From Larimichthys crocea (taxonomy: Eukaryota; Chordata; Actinopteri; Sciaenidae): 64,000 nucleotides of DNA. Numbering within the stretch: the stretch's first letter is position 1; every line of letters starts with the position of its first letter. Below, piece after piece: positions 9,619 through 22,485 of this stretch. The stretch is taken from contig NC_040011.1 of NCBI RefSeq assembly GCF_000972845.2, positions 25,214,379 through 25,278,378 on the forward strand, in the 5' to 3' direction. The notes beneath the pieces are model-generated. The model made no database searches. It was given only the letters and a program-made list of their open reading frames with translations, and had not been told where the DNA came from. Made by a program: the position numbers and the translations under genes.

Positions 9619-11599
9619 TACCAGAGGGATGAGAGGTGGAAAGGATTTATTGGCAGTCAATGTTTTCGTGGTTGCTCAATTCTGGTTTTTGGAGTGCCAT
9701 GATTAAACTTTTTTTTTGACTTCTTCTTGCCATTCTCCCGTTTATTTGGCCATCAGATGAGCCTCAAGAGTTTCAGTTAGAACAAAAACCCTTGCACACT
9801 TGAGGAGACCAGTTTGATATCATATTTAAAAAGTGCAGCTTCAGGGAGAAACTGCAGACAATCAGAGCTGGCTTGACTGCATAACAAAATTATCGTAGCT
9901 TTCTCTCCTAGTAGCACACTGCAAGTCTTGTTGACTTTTTTTTACAGCTTTTCCCTACAAGTTACTGTCTTGTCATAATTGAAGTGTCATATGTTCAAGC
10001 ATGGTACAAATGGAAAAGAAGGTGGCAAAATATGAATTCAGCTCCCTCAGTAGCTCAGGTTGGGAAGAGTCTGTGGGTTTCTTAGTTCAGTGTCACAGCG
10101 CAGAAGCCTGAGAGTGTGATAAATCCACAAGGGATTTAACATTGCCATGAAATCATCTCACACTGAACACTGGCAATCAAGACACAATCAGACGCTGCGA
10201 CGAGCGATGAAACCTATCCATGAATGTGACCCTCCAGTGTGAAAGACAGTCAGATGGTTAATTCAGCAATCACCACCCAGCTCAAAAACCTGATTGGATC
10301 CATTTTGTCTGTGCTCATGTTAAAATCAACCATTCGGTATGGAGGGATTTCATGCTCTTATTCAAAACAAGAAAACCCATTATTTCTCTGGTTTATCACA
10401 AGATGGTAAAAATGATGAACAACCTTTGATTGCTTGTAAACACTTCTCATCAGTTCATAGAAAGGCAGGTCCTGTTGACTCTTTAGTTGATAGCCACAGG
10501 CAAACCCAATCAAAGGCGGCTTTTATTGGCTGTTGCTGGGATACCAAACTTTACACATGTGAATCACCCTGGACATGATGAGATTTGTGCAGGCTTGACA
10601 CTTGAATGCACTGCATCATCCACACACTATACACTTCAAAAATACTTGGGATGCATAAGAGTGGGAAATCTAATGAGAAAAGTTGAACAGACTGGTGGAG
10701 GAGCCACAGACAGCAGCTTGGAAGGAGATTGGATGCCTGCAGGAGGGCTGATATTGAATGCTCTCGCATACACTGTTGATGAGAAACGACATGTTTTCTC
10801 TGGTCAACAGCAACTTATATTGGGCAGGTAATCTTCTTTTTCACGTCTCTGCTGGGATGTTTTACCATGAAAGCCCCTAGCTGACAGGAAAATCTTTTTA
10901 ACAGACGTTTGAAAACAGCCTGTCCATCATTAGCTTAAATATGTATCTTAAAATATTCTTGCCGTTTGGGTTTCTTCCACTTTCAGTGTCAGTGATGAGG
11001 AAAACACATTACCATTCACAGCATGGTGAAATTACCTAGAAATCTTCAAATTGTGTAGAGACACTTTTTATGAGAGGAGGCTGTTCCAGATATTCACATT
11101 TTCACAGTAGTTCAAGTAGGAACAACGGAGGGACATGCCTAAAAAAGATATACCAAAAGGGCAGAGGCCAGGGACAGAGAGAAAAATGGGCTGACTAGAA
11201 AACTAGTGTTGACAGAATATACACTTTCAAAAACAATAACCCTGGGAGGCATATTTAGACCGTTGAGCCAGACAAGAAAGACTGTAGTGGGTATAAGCAT
11301 GAAAAGATAAACAGCAGAGCAAACAAAACATGAGGGAGGGTGCACAAGACAGTAGTGTGGCCAAGGTAATTCCCTGTCCACACAACATTTAAACAGACCA
11401 TTCAACAAACCAAACACAACACAAAAACAAAAGTGTTGGTATCCTAAAAACACTAAAGAGATTACAGGAAATCTGCTTACTTGCTATGACATCACTCCAA
11501 GATGTGTCCATTAAATAATTCTTGCAGATGTACAAAAAACAGAACTGTAAAAGTGACAAATTTTCCAGTTTTTTGGGGTTTGTGAGCCTGACTTTTTCC

Positions 11600-11970
11600 A
11601 CAGTGACTTCCTGGAGTCTCCAGTGGTTGCCTGGAAACTTACAGTGATGACAAGGCTTCAGGAGGTCGCTGCTCCTGTCCAAGAAATAGTCTGGCACATA
11701 TTCCCTCGTAAAAAACCACCAGTTTTTGTAGGGATTAAACAAATAATTCAAGGAAGCACTGAAGAAACAATCCAGCACATTACTGTCCTAAAAACAGAAA
11801 ATTGAGGTTTTTACAGTTTGTACAGATGAAACAAATGAGATATAGTGTGTTAAATAGTGAGCTTTAAAGGTGCGTAAGGCAGATTCTGTTACCATGTACA
11901 AAAGCTGGGCAAGCGTTTTCCTTTCTTTGTAGGCTAAGGTAACTGGCCAGCACTAAAGCAGCCTCGTCTG
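11600..11970 (-). repeat. F1 repeat in copy A
   Basis: The blocks gaaatagtctggcacata, cagtttttgtagggattaaa and aaatgagatatagtgtgtta, then gtgagctttaaaggtg, correspond to the second, inverted part of the copy at 39763-39890 (gaaatagtcggcacatatcc, attaaacaaactagatata). It is in reverse orientation relative to the partial copy at 2400. Confidence 0.6.
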
Positions 11971-11989
11971 AATCTGACTTACAGTCTGT

Positions 11990-12250
11990 GCTGCAAAACA
12001 GTGACACAGAGCAGTTTGCTTTGGTTAAATTTCAGAGAGAGTGAGAAAGTGAGCAGTGGGAGAGCGACAAAGACAGTAAATGACTGAGGGAGCGTCAGCA
12101 TCGAGAAACCCGGTGAATCAATGAAATCAAATTTTATTTTCAGATTGTTTCATAGTGTTTAGATTGAGCTCAAATAAACACACCCCAGCACGTCCACCCA
12201 GCCCCACATGCTGCTGCACAATGCTGCAGGGTTGGAAGCTTTTTCTGCAG
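11990..12250 (+). repeat. Fish dispersed repeat family 'F2' in copy A
   Basis: The blocks agattgtttcatagtg, then aacacaccccagcacgtcca, cccagcccc and gctgcacaatgctgcagg align with 40818-40905 (tgattgtttcacagcggtta, acacaccctcagtacccac, ccgctgcacaaccctg). It follows an F1 copy. Family label F2 is mine; class unknown. Confidence 0.5.
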
Positions 12251-14745
12251 TTAGAAAGAAAGGAATATGTAGGAAGGAAATTTATGTACCCTCTGTGATT
12301 TTGATGGAAATATAGGCTTGCACACTAAAAAAGCCTGGGTTGTTTAATTGAAAATTTGCAAGAAACCTATATGTACTTTATACAATAGTAGAGCTATGGC
12401 TGTGCAGTAGGCATCTAATGAAGGAACCTGCTGTGAACCAGGTAACGGCGCATCTTCAGCTGAGAGAAATGTTAACTGGGATTACTTCTCATTCGGGAAT
12501 ATTAATGCTCATTAAGCATTATAGATCTCTTAGATCTGTATTTACACTGCACAGTTCTCCCTTCTACCTGGAGCGCATATGACATAGAGAGCTTTAATAG
12601 GTACAGATGTAGAAGTCAGACAGAAGGAGTAAGACGCTGCTCAGAGTGAATAGTGATTACCAGTGTTCCAATCCAGTACAAACAAACCAAAGATGAAAAG
12701 TAAGTGCTGGTAGTCAAAATATGTCAAACCATCATCAGCCCTGGGGGGAGGGTAGGTGCAAAAAAAAAAATAAATAAATAAAGCATTAGCAATGGTGTAA
12801 TGGCTGTAAATGGTCCAAAACACTTAATGATGTGGGAGTGGGATGCATGCTGGCACATATGATAATCCCCTTGAATGAGAATTCACAGATATCACTGGCT
12901 TTGTTCATGCCTCAGCATCTCTGAAAGAGCTTAGCCACCAGAACAGTAAAAATAAGCTGTAGAGCAGGAGATGGCATAGCAACTCTGAGGAAAGTGAAAT
13001 TACACACAACATGGAATAATTGTTAAATAAGGGAAAAAAAATGATATTAAAGGGTTTAGATGGCAATTACGTCTCTGCTCTTGGGTGATTAAGTCAAGAC
13101 ATCTTGGTGGTGCTGTGGTGTTGAGAGAGAGTGAGAAGAATCAGCTTTGAGCTATTTGAGTTGTTCAAGACTGTGATGCAGACAAAATCCCCAAGCCTCA
13201 GGTGCTGCAGCAAACAAAATGAAAATGAAGAGTAGGATAAACATGTCACAAAAACGAGAGTGTTTAGAGTCCAGCTTTTCATCACAGATCTAATTCCCAG
13301 TGGCTTAAAGAGCAAAGTTGTCATCACGCTCAGTCCTGCATTCATACCCTACATAGGTACAAAGGTATTATCACATAAATACTTCAAATGATCAATTCTG
13401 CTGAAAATCTGGCTCCGTGACTGATATATTATTATAGATGACATTATTATATTTTTAATTCTGATGCATCAGTGTGTAAGCAGACATATACTGTTGCAGC
13501 TAGTTGAGGTGAAGCTAGTTTTATAACTACTTTATATACAGTTAGGTAGGATCCCAAGGGTCACAAGATAAATCTGAGGGGCTGTGAGGTGATTTATGAG
13601 GTGGGAAAGAAACAAAAACAATGTGCTGATACACAAATTTCTATACAGTTTTTTTACACTGTTTCTCTAATCTTTGCTTTTTGTGAAATAATGGATCATT
13701 TACCTCTTTACACCCTGAACAGTTTTTTTTTTTCAAAAAGTGAAACCACTTGAGGATTTTAGAGTTGATCTCACTTAGTGGAACTACGAACAACTGAAAC
13801 ATAATAAGGAGCTCCAGATAAGGCTATAAGTTTGAGAAATGTTGGTTGGTTGTTTTTTATCTGAAAAGTAACTTGTGTCTTCAATTAGTTTGTAGCTAAT
13901 AGAGTAAAATAAAAATTTCTCCCTAAAGTGGTGGAATAGAGGTGTAAAGTTATATGAAGTGAAAAACATCAACATTTTAATCAAGTGCAGTACTTTAATA
14001 AATGTATTTTGTTACTTTCCACCACAGCTAGACTGAACATTTACTTTTACTATGAGCAAATGCAGACGGGTATGGATGCTTATGAAGCGTCAAACATGTG
14101 AGACAGAACATACTGCACATATTTGGTGGAATTTTTTCTTGGAATTCCAGTGAATAATTCCTCTTGGTAGTAAAACCATGCAACTTTCATCAAGCTCATC
14201 TACATAATAGTCTTGTATTAATTTGAAATGGAATTTGAAGGGAATCCATTAAAATAACTGTAGAAGAGTAATGACAGTTATAAAGAGGATAACGACTCCT
14301 ATAGATACAGCAGATGGACATAAATGAGTCTTGTGGGTCTTTAAAAGCTGCTACTGTTAAAACTTAAAAGAAACATTTGAGCTGCCAACTGCATGAGCTT
14401 AAGATGATATTTTTTTGTATTAATAAAAGAAAACCATACAATGTATTTCATGTGAAATAAGATGAGAAATAAAACTGAATTTATCAGATTTGTCTAATTT
14501 AAGTCTAAGCTTCCGGGACATTTTACGGCCTATAAATTATGCACTAACAGCCGGGGGCTCACCATCATAACCAAAACAGCCGACACAAATATCCTTAAAC
14601 TGCCATCAAAAGTGTGAATCATTTTGGAGAAATAAGACACTTCTTGTCATCACGGTCTTCATCATTAAGTCATTACAGAAAACACACACATTAACATATT
14701 CACAAGACAGGGAAACCATATAGAGTCCGTATTGCAGCAGATAGG

Positions 14746-14802
14746 GTTTGATTCCAGCCTGCGGCCCTTTGCTGCGTGTCATCTTCAGCTGTCCTATGGA
14801 AG
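14746..14802 (+). mobile_element. Same SINE fragment in copy B, internally deleted
   Basis: Identical to the copy A fragment through ccctttgctgcgtgtcatc, but about 35 bp are missing before ttcagctgtcctatgg. The deletion lies between two short catc repeats present in copy A, as expected for slippage between direct repeats. Confidence 0.6.
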
Positions 14803-17419
14803 AATGCTCCAGAATTTGTTTAAAAATGACCGTCAAGTGTTTACATAATCTGCATTTAGTTTTCAGAAATCAGTTTCACAGTGAGGACATATGACGTGAT
14901 ATGCATCAGGACCTTTGATTACCCGAGGCCCATACAGTATTTTACTTTTGCCTTTCTTTAGATTGTTCTTCTTTTTTTGGCAAATTTTCTTGGCTTGAAA
15001 CACAGGTATGAATGATGATGATAATATGACAGAAGATATGAAGCTGGTAATGGTAATTGTACTTTTTTTTTTTTGGTAATATTGAGATCTCAAGGTGAAG
15101 TATAGTTAATTCACATCAGTATAAGCAAATTAATCATATGACCTGGAGGTGGAGTTGTGGATCGGTGTAAGCAAACCTAGATTGAGTTGCACCAAATTAT
15201 GTGTATTATGTATTATTAAAAAAGCATTATCAAAAGATAAATATTAATGAAGATGTTTGATATAAGTAAAATATGAAGCTTCACAAAAACATCAACACTC
15301 TCTGGGTAACTGCATGCATTAGACAAAAGTTGAAAATCACTTCAGTGTGAAATCCACAATGCACATGTTGACATAGCCAGCTGGTCTGGGATGGCTTTTT
15401 ACCAAAGAATACCAGAGGGATGAGAGGTGGAAAAGGATTTAATTGGCAAGTCAAATGTTTCCGTGGTTGCTCAATTTACTGGTTTTTAGAAGTGCACATG
15501 AATTAAACTTTTTAATTTTTGACAATTACTTCTTGTCCATATCTAACACCAGAATTTAATTTGGGCAAATACGATGAGCCTCAAGAGTTTCAGTTAGAAC
15601 AACAACCCTTGCACACTATGAGGAGACCAGTTTGATATCATATTTAAAAAGTGCAGCTTCTAGGGAGAAAACTGCAGACAATTCAGAGCTGGCTTGACTG
15701 CATAACAAAATTATCGTAGCTTTCTCTCCTAGTAGCACACTACAAGTCTTGTTGACTTTTTTTACAGCTTTTCCCTACAAGTTACTGTCTCGTCATAATT
15801 GAAGTGTCATATGTTCAAGCATGGTACAAATGGAAAAGAAGGTGGCAAAATATCAATTCAGCTCCCTCAGTAGCTCAGGTTGGAAGAGTCTGCGGGTTTT
15901 CTTAGTTCAGTGTCACAGCGCAGAAGCCTTGAGAGTGTGATAAATCCACAAGGGATTTAACATTTGCCATGAAATCATTCTCACACTGAAGACTGGCAAT
16001 CAAGACACAATCAGACGCTGCGACGAGCGATGAAACCTATCCATGAATGTGACCCTCCAGTGTGAAAGACAGTCAGATGGTTTAATTCAGCAATCACCAC
16101 CCAGCTCAAAAACCTGATTGGATCCATTTTGTCTGTGCTCATGTTAAAATCAACCATTCGGTATTGGAGGGATTTCATGCTCTTATTCAAAACAAGAAAA
16201 CCCATTATTTCTCTGGTTTATCACAAGATGGTAAAAATGATGAACAACCTTTGATTGCTTGTAAACACTTCTCATCAGTTCATAGAAAGGCAGGTCCTGT
16301 TGACTCTTTAGTTATGATAGCCACAGGCAATACCCAATCAAAGGCGGCTTTTATTGGCTGTTGCTGGGATACCAAACTTTACACATGTGAATCACCCTGG
16401 ACATGATGAGATTTGTGCAGGCTTGACACTTGAATGCACTGCATCATTCCACACACTATACACTTCAAAAATACTTGGGATGCATAAGAGTGGGAAATCT
16501 AATGAGAAAAGTTGAACAGACTGGTGGAGGAGCCACAGACAGCAGCTTGGAAGGAGATTGGATGCCTGCAGGAGGGCTGATATTGAATGCTCTCGCATAC
16601 ACTGTTGATGAGAAACGACATGTTTTCTCTGGTCAACAGCAACTTATATTGTGCAGGTAATCTTCTTTTTTCATGTCTCTGCTGGGATGTTTTACCATGA
16701 AAGCCCCTAGCTGACAGGAAAATCTTTTTAACAGACGTTTGAAAACAGCCTGTCCATCATTAGCTTAAATATGTATCCTTAAAATATTCTTGCAGTTTGG
16801 GTTTCTTCCACTTTTAGTGCCTCAGTGATGAGGAAAACACATTACCATTCACAGCATGGTGAAATTACCTAGAATATCCTTTCAAATTTGTGTAGAGACA
16901 CTTTTTATGAGAGGAGGCTGTTACAGATATTCACATTTTCACAGTAGTTCAAGTAGGGACATGCCTAAAATAAGGATATACCAAAAGGGCAGAGGCCTAG
17001 GGACAGAGAGAAAAATGGGCTGACTAGAAAACTAGTGTTGACAGAATATACAGTTTCAAAAACAATAACCCTGGGAGGCATATTTTAGACCGTTGAGACA
17101 GACAAGAAAGACTGTAGTGGGTATAAGCATGAAAAGATAAACAGCAGAGCAAACAAAACATGAGGGAGGGTGCACAAGACAGTAGTGTGCCAAGGCTAAT
17201 TCCCTGTCCACACAACATTTAAACAGACCATTCAACAAACCAAACACAACACAAAAACAAAAGTGTTGGTATCCTAAAATATGCACTAAAGAGATTACAG
17301 GAAATCTGCTTACTTGCTATGACATCACTCCAAGATGTGTCCATTAAATATAATTCTTGCAGATGTACAAAAACAGAACTGTAAAAGTGACAAATTTTCC
17401 AGTTTTACTTGGGGTTTGT

Positions 17420-17800
17420 GAGCCTGACTTTTTCCACAGTGACTTCCTGGAGTCTCCAGTGGTTGCCTGGAAACTTTACAGTGATGACAAGGCTTCAGGA
17501 GGTCGCTGCTCCTGTCCAAGAAATAGTCTGGCACATATCCCCTCGTAAAAAACCACCAGTTTTTGTAGAGATTAAACAAATAACTCCAGGAAGTCACTGA
17601 AGAAACAATCCAGCACATTACTGTCCATGAAACAGAAAATTGAGGTTTTTACAGTTTGTACAGATGAAACAAATGAGATATAGTGTGTTAAATAGTGAGC
17701 TTTAAAGGTGCTGTAAGGCAGATTCTGTTACCATTGTACAAAAGCTGGGCAAGCGTTTTCCTTTCTTTGTTAGGCTAAGGTAACTGGCCAGTCACTAAAG
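17420..17800 (-). repeat. F1 repeat in copy B
   Basis: Counterpart of 11600-11970 in the second unit. It retains bases missing from A, for example gtgctgtaaggcagattctg against gtgcgtaaggcagattctg, again suggesting B is the better sequence. Confidence 0.6.
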
Positions 17801-17819
17801 CAGCCTCGTCTGAATCTGA

Positions 17820-18080
17820 CTTACAGTCTGTGCTGCAAAACAGTGACACAGAGTAGTTTGCTTTGGTGAGAGAGTGAGAAAGTGAGCAGTGGGAGAGCGA
17901 CAAAGACAGTAAATGACTGAGGGAGCGTCAGCATCGAGAAACCCGGTGAATCAATGAAATCAAATTTTATTTTCAGATTGTTTCATAGTGGTTAGATTGA
18001 ACTCAAATAAACACACCCCAGCACGTCCACCCAGCCCCCACGTGCTGCTGCACAATGCTGCAGGGTTGGAAGCTTTTTCT
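17820..18080 (+). repeat. F2 repeat in copy B
   Basis: Counterpart of 11990-12250 in the second unit, with a short deletion relative to A before gagagagtgagaaagtgagc. It carries the same conserved cacaccccagcacgtccacc core. Confidence 0.5.
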
Positions 18081-20637
18081 GCAGTTAGAAAGAAAGGATA
18101 TTATGTAGGAAGGAAATTTATGTACCCTCTGTATTTTGATGGAACATATAGGCTTTGCACACTAACAAAAGCCTGGGTTGTTTAATTGAAAATTTGCAAG
18201 AAACCTATATGTACTTTATACAATACTGTAGAGCTATGGCTGTGCAGTAGGCATCTAATTGAAGGAACCTGCTGTGAACCAGGTAACGGCGCATCTTCCA
18301 GCTGAGAGAAATGTTAACTGGGATTACTTCTCATTCGGGAATATTAATGGCTCATTAAGCATTAATAGATCTCTTAGATCTGTATTTACACTGCACCAGT
18401 TTCTCCCTTCTACCTGGAGCGCATATGACATAGAGAGCTTTAATAGGTACAGATGTAGAAGTCAGACAGAAGGAGTAAGACGTCTGCTCGAGAGCGAATA
18501 GTGATTACCAGGTGTTCCAATCCAGTACAAACAAACCAAAGATGATGATGAAGTAAGTGCTGAGTAGTCAAAATATGTCAAACATCATCATCAGCCCTGG
18601 GGGGGAGGGTAGGTGCAAAAAAAAAAAAAAAAAAGCATTAGAAAAAAGCATTAGCAATGGTGTAATTGGCTGTAAATGGTCCAAAACACTTAATGATGTG
18701 GGAGTGGGATGCATGCTGGCACATATGATAATCCCCTTGTAATGAGAATTCACTAGATATCACTGGCTTTGTTCATGCCTCAGCATCTCTGAAAGAGCTT
18801 AGCCACCAGAACACTAACAATAAGCTGTAGAGCAGGAGATGGCATAGCAACTCTGAGGAAAGTGAAATTACACACAACATGGAATAATTTGTTTAATAAG
18901 GGAAAAAAATGATATTAAAGGGTTTTAGATGGCCATTACGTCTCTGCTCTTGGGTGATTAAGTCAAGACATCTTGGTGGTGCTGTGGTGTTGAGAGAGAG
19001 TGAGAAGAATCAGCTTTGAGCTATTTGAGTTGTTCAAGACTGTGATGCAGACAAATTAAGCCTCACAAATCCCAAGCCTCAGGTGCTACAGCAAACAAAA
19101 TGAAGAATGAAGAGTGAGGACAAACATGTATAAACATGTATACATCACAAAAACGAGAGTGTTTAGAGTCCAGCTTTTCATCACAGATCTAATTCACAGT
19201 GGCTTAAAAAGCAAAGTTGTCATCACTGCTCAGTCCTGCATTCATAACCCTACATAGGTACAAAGGTATTATCAAATAAATACTTCAAATGATCAATTCT
19301 GCTGAAAATCTGGCTCCGTGACTGATATATTATTATAGATGACATTATTCTATTTTTAATTCTGATGCATCAGTGTGTAAGCAGCATATTACTGTTGCAG
19401 CTAGTTGAGGTGAAGCTAGTTTTATAACTACTTTATATACAGTTAGGTAGGATCCCAAGGGTCACAAGATAAATCTGAGGGGCTGTGAGGTGATTTATGA
19501 GGTGGGAAAGAACAAAAACAATGTGCTGATACACAAATTTCTATACAGTTTTTTTTTACACTGTTTCTCTAATCTTTGCTTTTTGTGAAATAATGGATCA
19601 TTTTACCTCTTTACACCCTGAACAGTTTTTTTTTCTTCAAAAAAGTGAAACCACTTGAGGATTTTAGAGTTGATCTCACTTTTAGTGGAACTACGAACAA
19701 CTGAAACACAATAAGGAGCTCCAGAGGCTAAAAAGTTTGAGAAATGTTGGTTGTGTTGTTTTTTAATCTGAAAAGTAACTTGTGTCTTCAACTAGTTTGT
19801 AGCTAATAGAGTAAAAAGTACAATTTTCTCCCTAAAGTGGTGGAATAGAGGTGTAAAGTTATATGAAGTGAAAAAACATCAACATTTTAATCAAGTGCAG
19901 TACTTTAATAAATGTATTTTGTTACTTTCCAACCACAGGTAGTACTGAACATTTACTTTTACTATGAGCAAATGCAGACGTGTATGGATGCTTATGAAGC
20001 GTCAAACATGTGAGACAGAACATACTGCACATATTTGGTGGAATTTTTTTCTTGGAATTCCAGTGAATAATTCCTCTTGTACGTAAAACTCATGCAACTT
20101 TCATCAAGCTCATCTACATAATAGTCTTGTATTAATTTGAAATGGAATTTGAAGGGAATCCATTAAATAACTGTAGAAGAGTAATGACAGTTATAAAAGA
20201 GGATAACGACTTCTATTAGATACAGCAGATGGACATAAATGAGTCTTGTGGGTCTTTAAAAGCTGCTACTGTTAAAACTTAAAAGAAACATTTGAGCTGC
20301 CAACTGCATGAGCTTAAGATGATATTTTTTGTGTAATTAATAAAAGAAAACCATACAATGTATTTCATGTGAAATAAGATGAGAAATAAAAACTGAATTT
20401 ATCAGATTTGTCTAATTTAAGTCTAAGCTTCCGGGACATTTTACGGCCTATAAATTTATGCACTAACAGCCGGGGGCTCACCATTCATAACCAAAACAGC
20501 CGACACAAATATCCTTAAACTGCCATCAAAAGTGTGAATCATTTTGGAGAATAAGACACTTCTTGTCATCACGGTCTTCATCATTATAGTTCATTACAGA
20601 AAACACACACATTAACATATTCACAAGACAGGGAAAC

Positions 20638-21297
20638 GAGCAATCACTTGAAATATGATGCATTGTTATCGAGTGAACCTCTGTACTTTTGACTGCTCAA
20701 ACATGTTTTTGATATATTATGTAATTACTGTTATAATGGGACTGATCCCCATTGAACAGGGCTATAGCCAGTATAACCAGTATAAACTTGGGTATAAACC
20801 ATCCTTTATAAATACTTTGACTACTGCACACTTTTTAAGAGGGATCTGTGCTTGGGGACACAGGCAGAATCATACACAAGTTCACAAAAATAGTGTACAC
20901 GGTTCATAAATTGTATAACTTGATTGCTTCCTTGTTTTTAGAATACAGTCTTTATGCAATGTTTGATTTCATTTAAAAAAAAAAAAAAGCTGCTTTATTA
21001 TTGGAAATCCTTTTATGAATGTGTTATTTTGCAAGTAGGATCAAATTTATTATATTTTAATGACCTTTTTTTTTTTGGTAGAAGAGTAAAAAGTAAATAA
21101 GCAAAACAAAGGGGGTAAATTCAGAATCGATATCCTGGGACATAAATGTGCAGACCTACTGCCATAAACTACAATGAGTCAAAGACTAAAATTAGGTAAA
21201 AAAAATGTGCAAAATAACCTGGAAGGATAGAAACATAAATTAACTAAATGTATAAGCAGTAGGCAGCTGTTTTTCTCCCAGTGCAGGTCCATCCTAC
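20638..21297. other. AT-rich unique spacer upstream of the CpG promoter
   Basis: Single-copy sequence that resumes after the duplicated block. It contains A and T homopolymers (20977-20990, 21067-21077, 21298-21317) and no recognisable exon or transposon. Confidence 0.4.
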
Positions 21298-21317
21298 AAA
21301 AAAAAAAAAAAAAAAAA

Positions 21318-21525
21318 CGTCAACAAAACGCACGTGTCGGCCTCCGGCTTGCCGTACTTGGCTCCGCCATTGTTTGACAGGTCTCGTTGCTAACCAGAGG
21401 CTTTCCTGGTTACCCACGAAACAAGAGCGAAGAGACTCCCAAGTTTCGTGTGGACTTTTTGTTTTGTATTTTTAGGACTTTCAGCGACACAACGAGCACG
21501 AAAGAAGGGCAGACATCACCACCAG
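21318..21525 (+). other. Candidate non-coding first exon (5' UTR)
   Basis: The right border is the possible donor CACCAG|gtactt; the left border (transcription start) is not visible and is set at the CpG edge. There is no ATG anywhere between 21318 and 21525, so any translation must begin in a later exon. The donor is not optimal (gtactt rather than gtaagt). The best candidate for the next exon is 59455-59544. Confidence 0.4.
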
Positions 21526-21645
21526 GTACTTTTATGCCTCCTCTTCGCTTTCCTCTTTCACTTCCGTCAACGGTATTAGCCTTAGCTCCTCTCGCTGCCT
21601 CTGCACAGTGAGGCGCTGCGAGGGAAAAGTTGACGGTGTGTCGCA
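21318..21645 (+). promoter_or_regulatory. CpG-dense promoter / first-exon region
   Basis: I count 22 CpG dinucleotides in these roughly 330 bp, against almost none in flanking kilobases. It contains a YY1-like ccgccat (21364-21370) and a perfect inverted pair taaccag/ctggtta (21391-21397 and 21406-21412, 8-bp spacer). No TATA box is obvious, as usual for CpG promoters. Together with the donor at 21526 this suggests a plus-strand transcription start here. A 20-A run lies immediately upstream. Confidence 0.65.
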
Positions 21646-22485
21646 CATTTTCTAACACATACTGTACAAGCAGACTTAACGAGTTATAAACTGCCGCTCA
21701 TGTCACATTAGTTTAACGTTTTATAGTCTCGTTTTGAGCACCCCCCTCGTTAATGTCATTTATTATGCCTCACATGTCTGCAGAAGTCAGAAGTACTGCT
21801 CTCCGTGTCAAGTGAACGCCACAGGGGGTCCTGTAACAGTCAAAGCTATTTTCTGAGGGAGATATTTTAAGCACAGGGAACAATTAATTACACCGACCGA
21901 GCAGATATTATGACTGACTTCTAGAGATTTGAATTTCTCAACCGTTTTTTTTTGTACGTTGTCATTTGCAAAAGCTGTGGTTTTCAGTTTCAGGTTTATT
22001 TGGGCTACAGGAAATTGATGCAGGTTTGCTTAACATAGGAGCAGTACTGGACAAGTATCACCATGTAAGTAGATAGAAACATCCTGTATACATAGGATAT
22101 GGTACACTATTCTAAATATATGAAAATTGAGGATTTAGAGTAAGAGTTATAAATGTGTATATAGGGGTATTGCACAGAGTATCAGTCCTGGTACAGGAGC
22201 AGCAGGCGTGCAGACATCACTCCTGTTAGATTAAGAGTTAAGAAGTCTGATGACCTGGTGTGCAGTCACGCTACTGTGACGTTTGCCAGACAGTAAGAGC
22301 CAGAATAGTTTGGCTGTGGTCCTATGAGATGCTTCCTTAAAACAATATAGGTTTGTGCTGTAGTAATCATGCTTGTAAAAGTCCATGATTGTTGAGGAAA
22401 CTGTGGTTGATCATGTTGCTTTTGTTGGTTGAGGTTTACTTTAAAAGGCTGGTTACATTACTGAACCTTGTCTGAGCATATAAAG
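21646..22485. other. Start of the candidate first intron
   Basis: CpG density falls off after 21750. Sequence becomes AT-rich and single-copy in appearance. No exon or transposon is recognised. Confidence 0.4.

Larger units (their letters stand above)
8651..14716 (+). repeat. Copy A of a ~6-kb tandem duplicated unit
   Basis: It begins catatagagtccgtattgca and ends cacaagacagggaaac, immediately followed by the same start again at 14717. It aligns with copy B end to end except for a 10-N gap (9064-9073), an extra 344-bp G-rich segment (9275-9618), and a 5' stretch missing from B around 8718. Comparing 10021-10346 with 15841-16171 by eye gives 3 substitutions and 7 single-base indels, six of them bases lost from A. 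That bias is typical of an uncorrected long-read sequence. No exon is recognised in it. Confidence 0.95.
14717..20637 (+). repeat. Copy B of the ~6-kb tandem duplicated unit
   Basis: The start repeats 8651 and the end (cacaagacagggaaac) repeats 14701-14716, after which unique sequence begins. Its homopolymers are generally intact where copy A is short, so this is probably the better copy. It contains an ORF at 16430-16660 that is also open in copy A (to 10831) but matches no family I know. It lacks the segment seen in A at 9275-9618, having about 109 bp of unrelated sequence at 15301-15409 instead. Confidence 0.95.

Noticed and set aside
9205..9660. Pro/Ser/His-rich minus-strand ORFs in copy A
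   Set aside because: They read the anomalous G-rich segment and do not exist in copy B.
10339..10831. Overlapping ORFs in the duplicated unit, also partly open in copy B (16164-16660)
   Set aside because: No family resemblance, no convincing splice pair, and shared openness is explained by the duplication.
18512..18551. Strong donor (GAA|gtaagt) near 18550 in copy B
   Set aside because: Acceptor upstream is poor, and the site is altered in copy A; likely chance.
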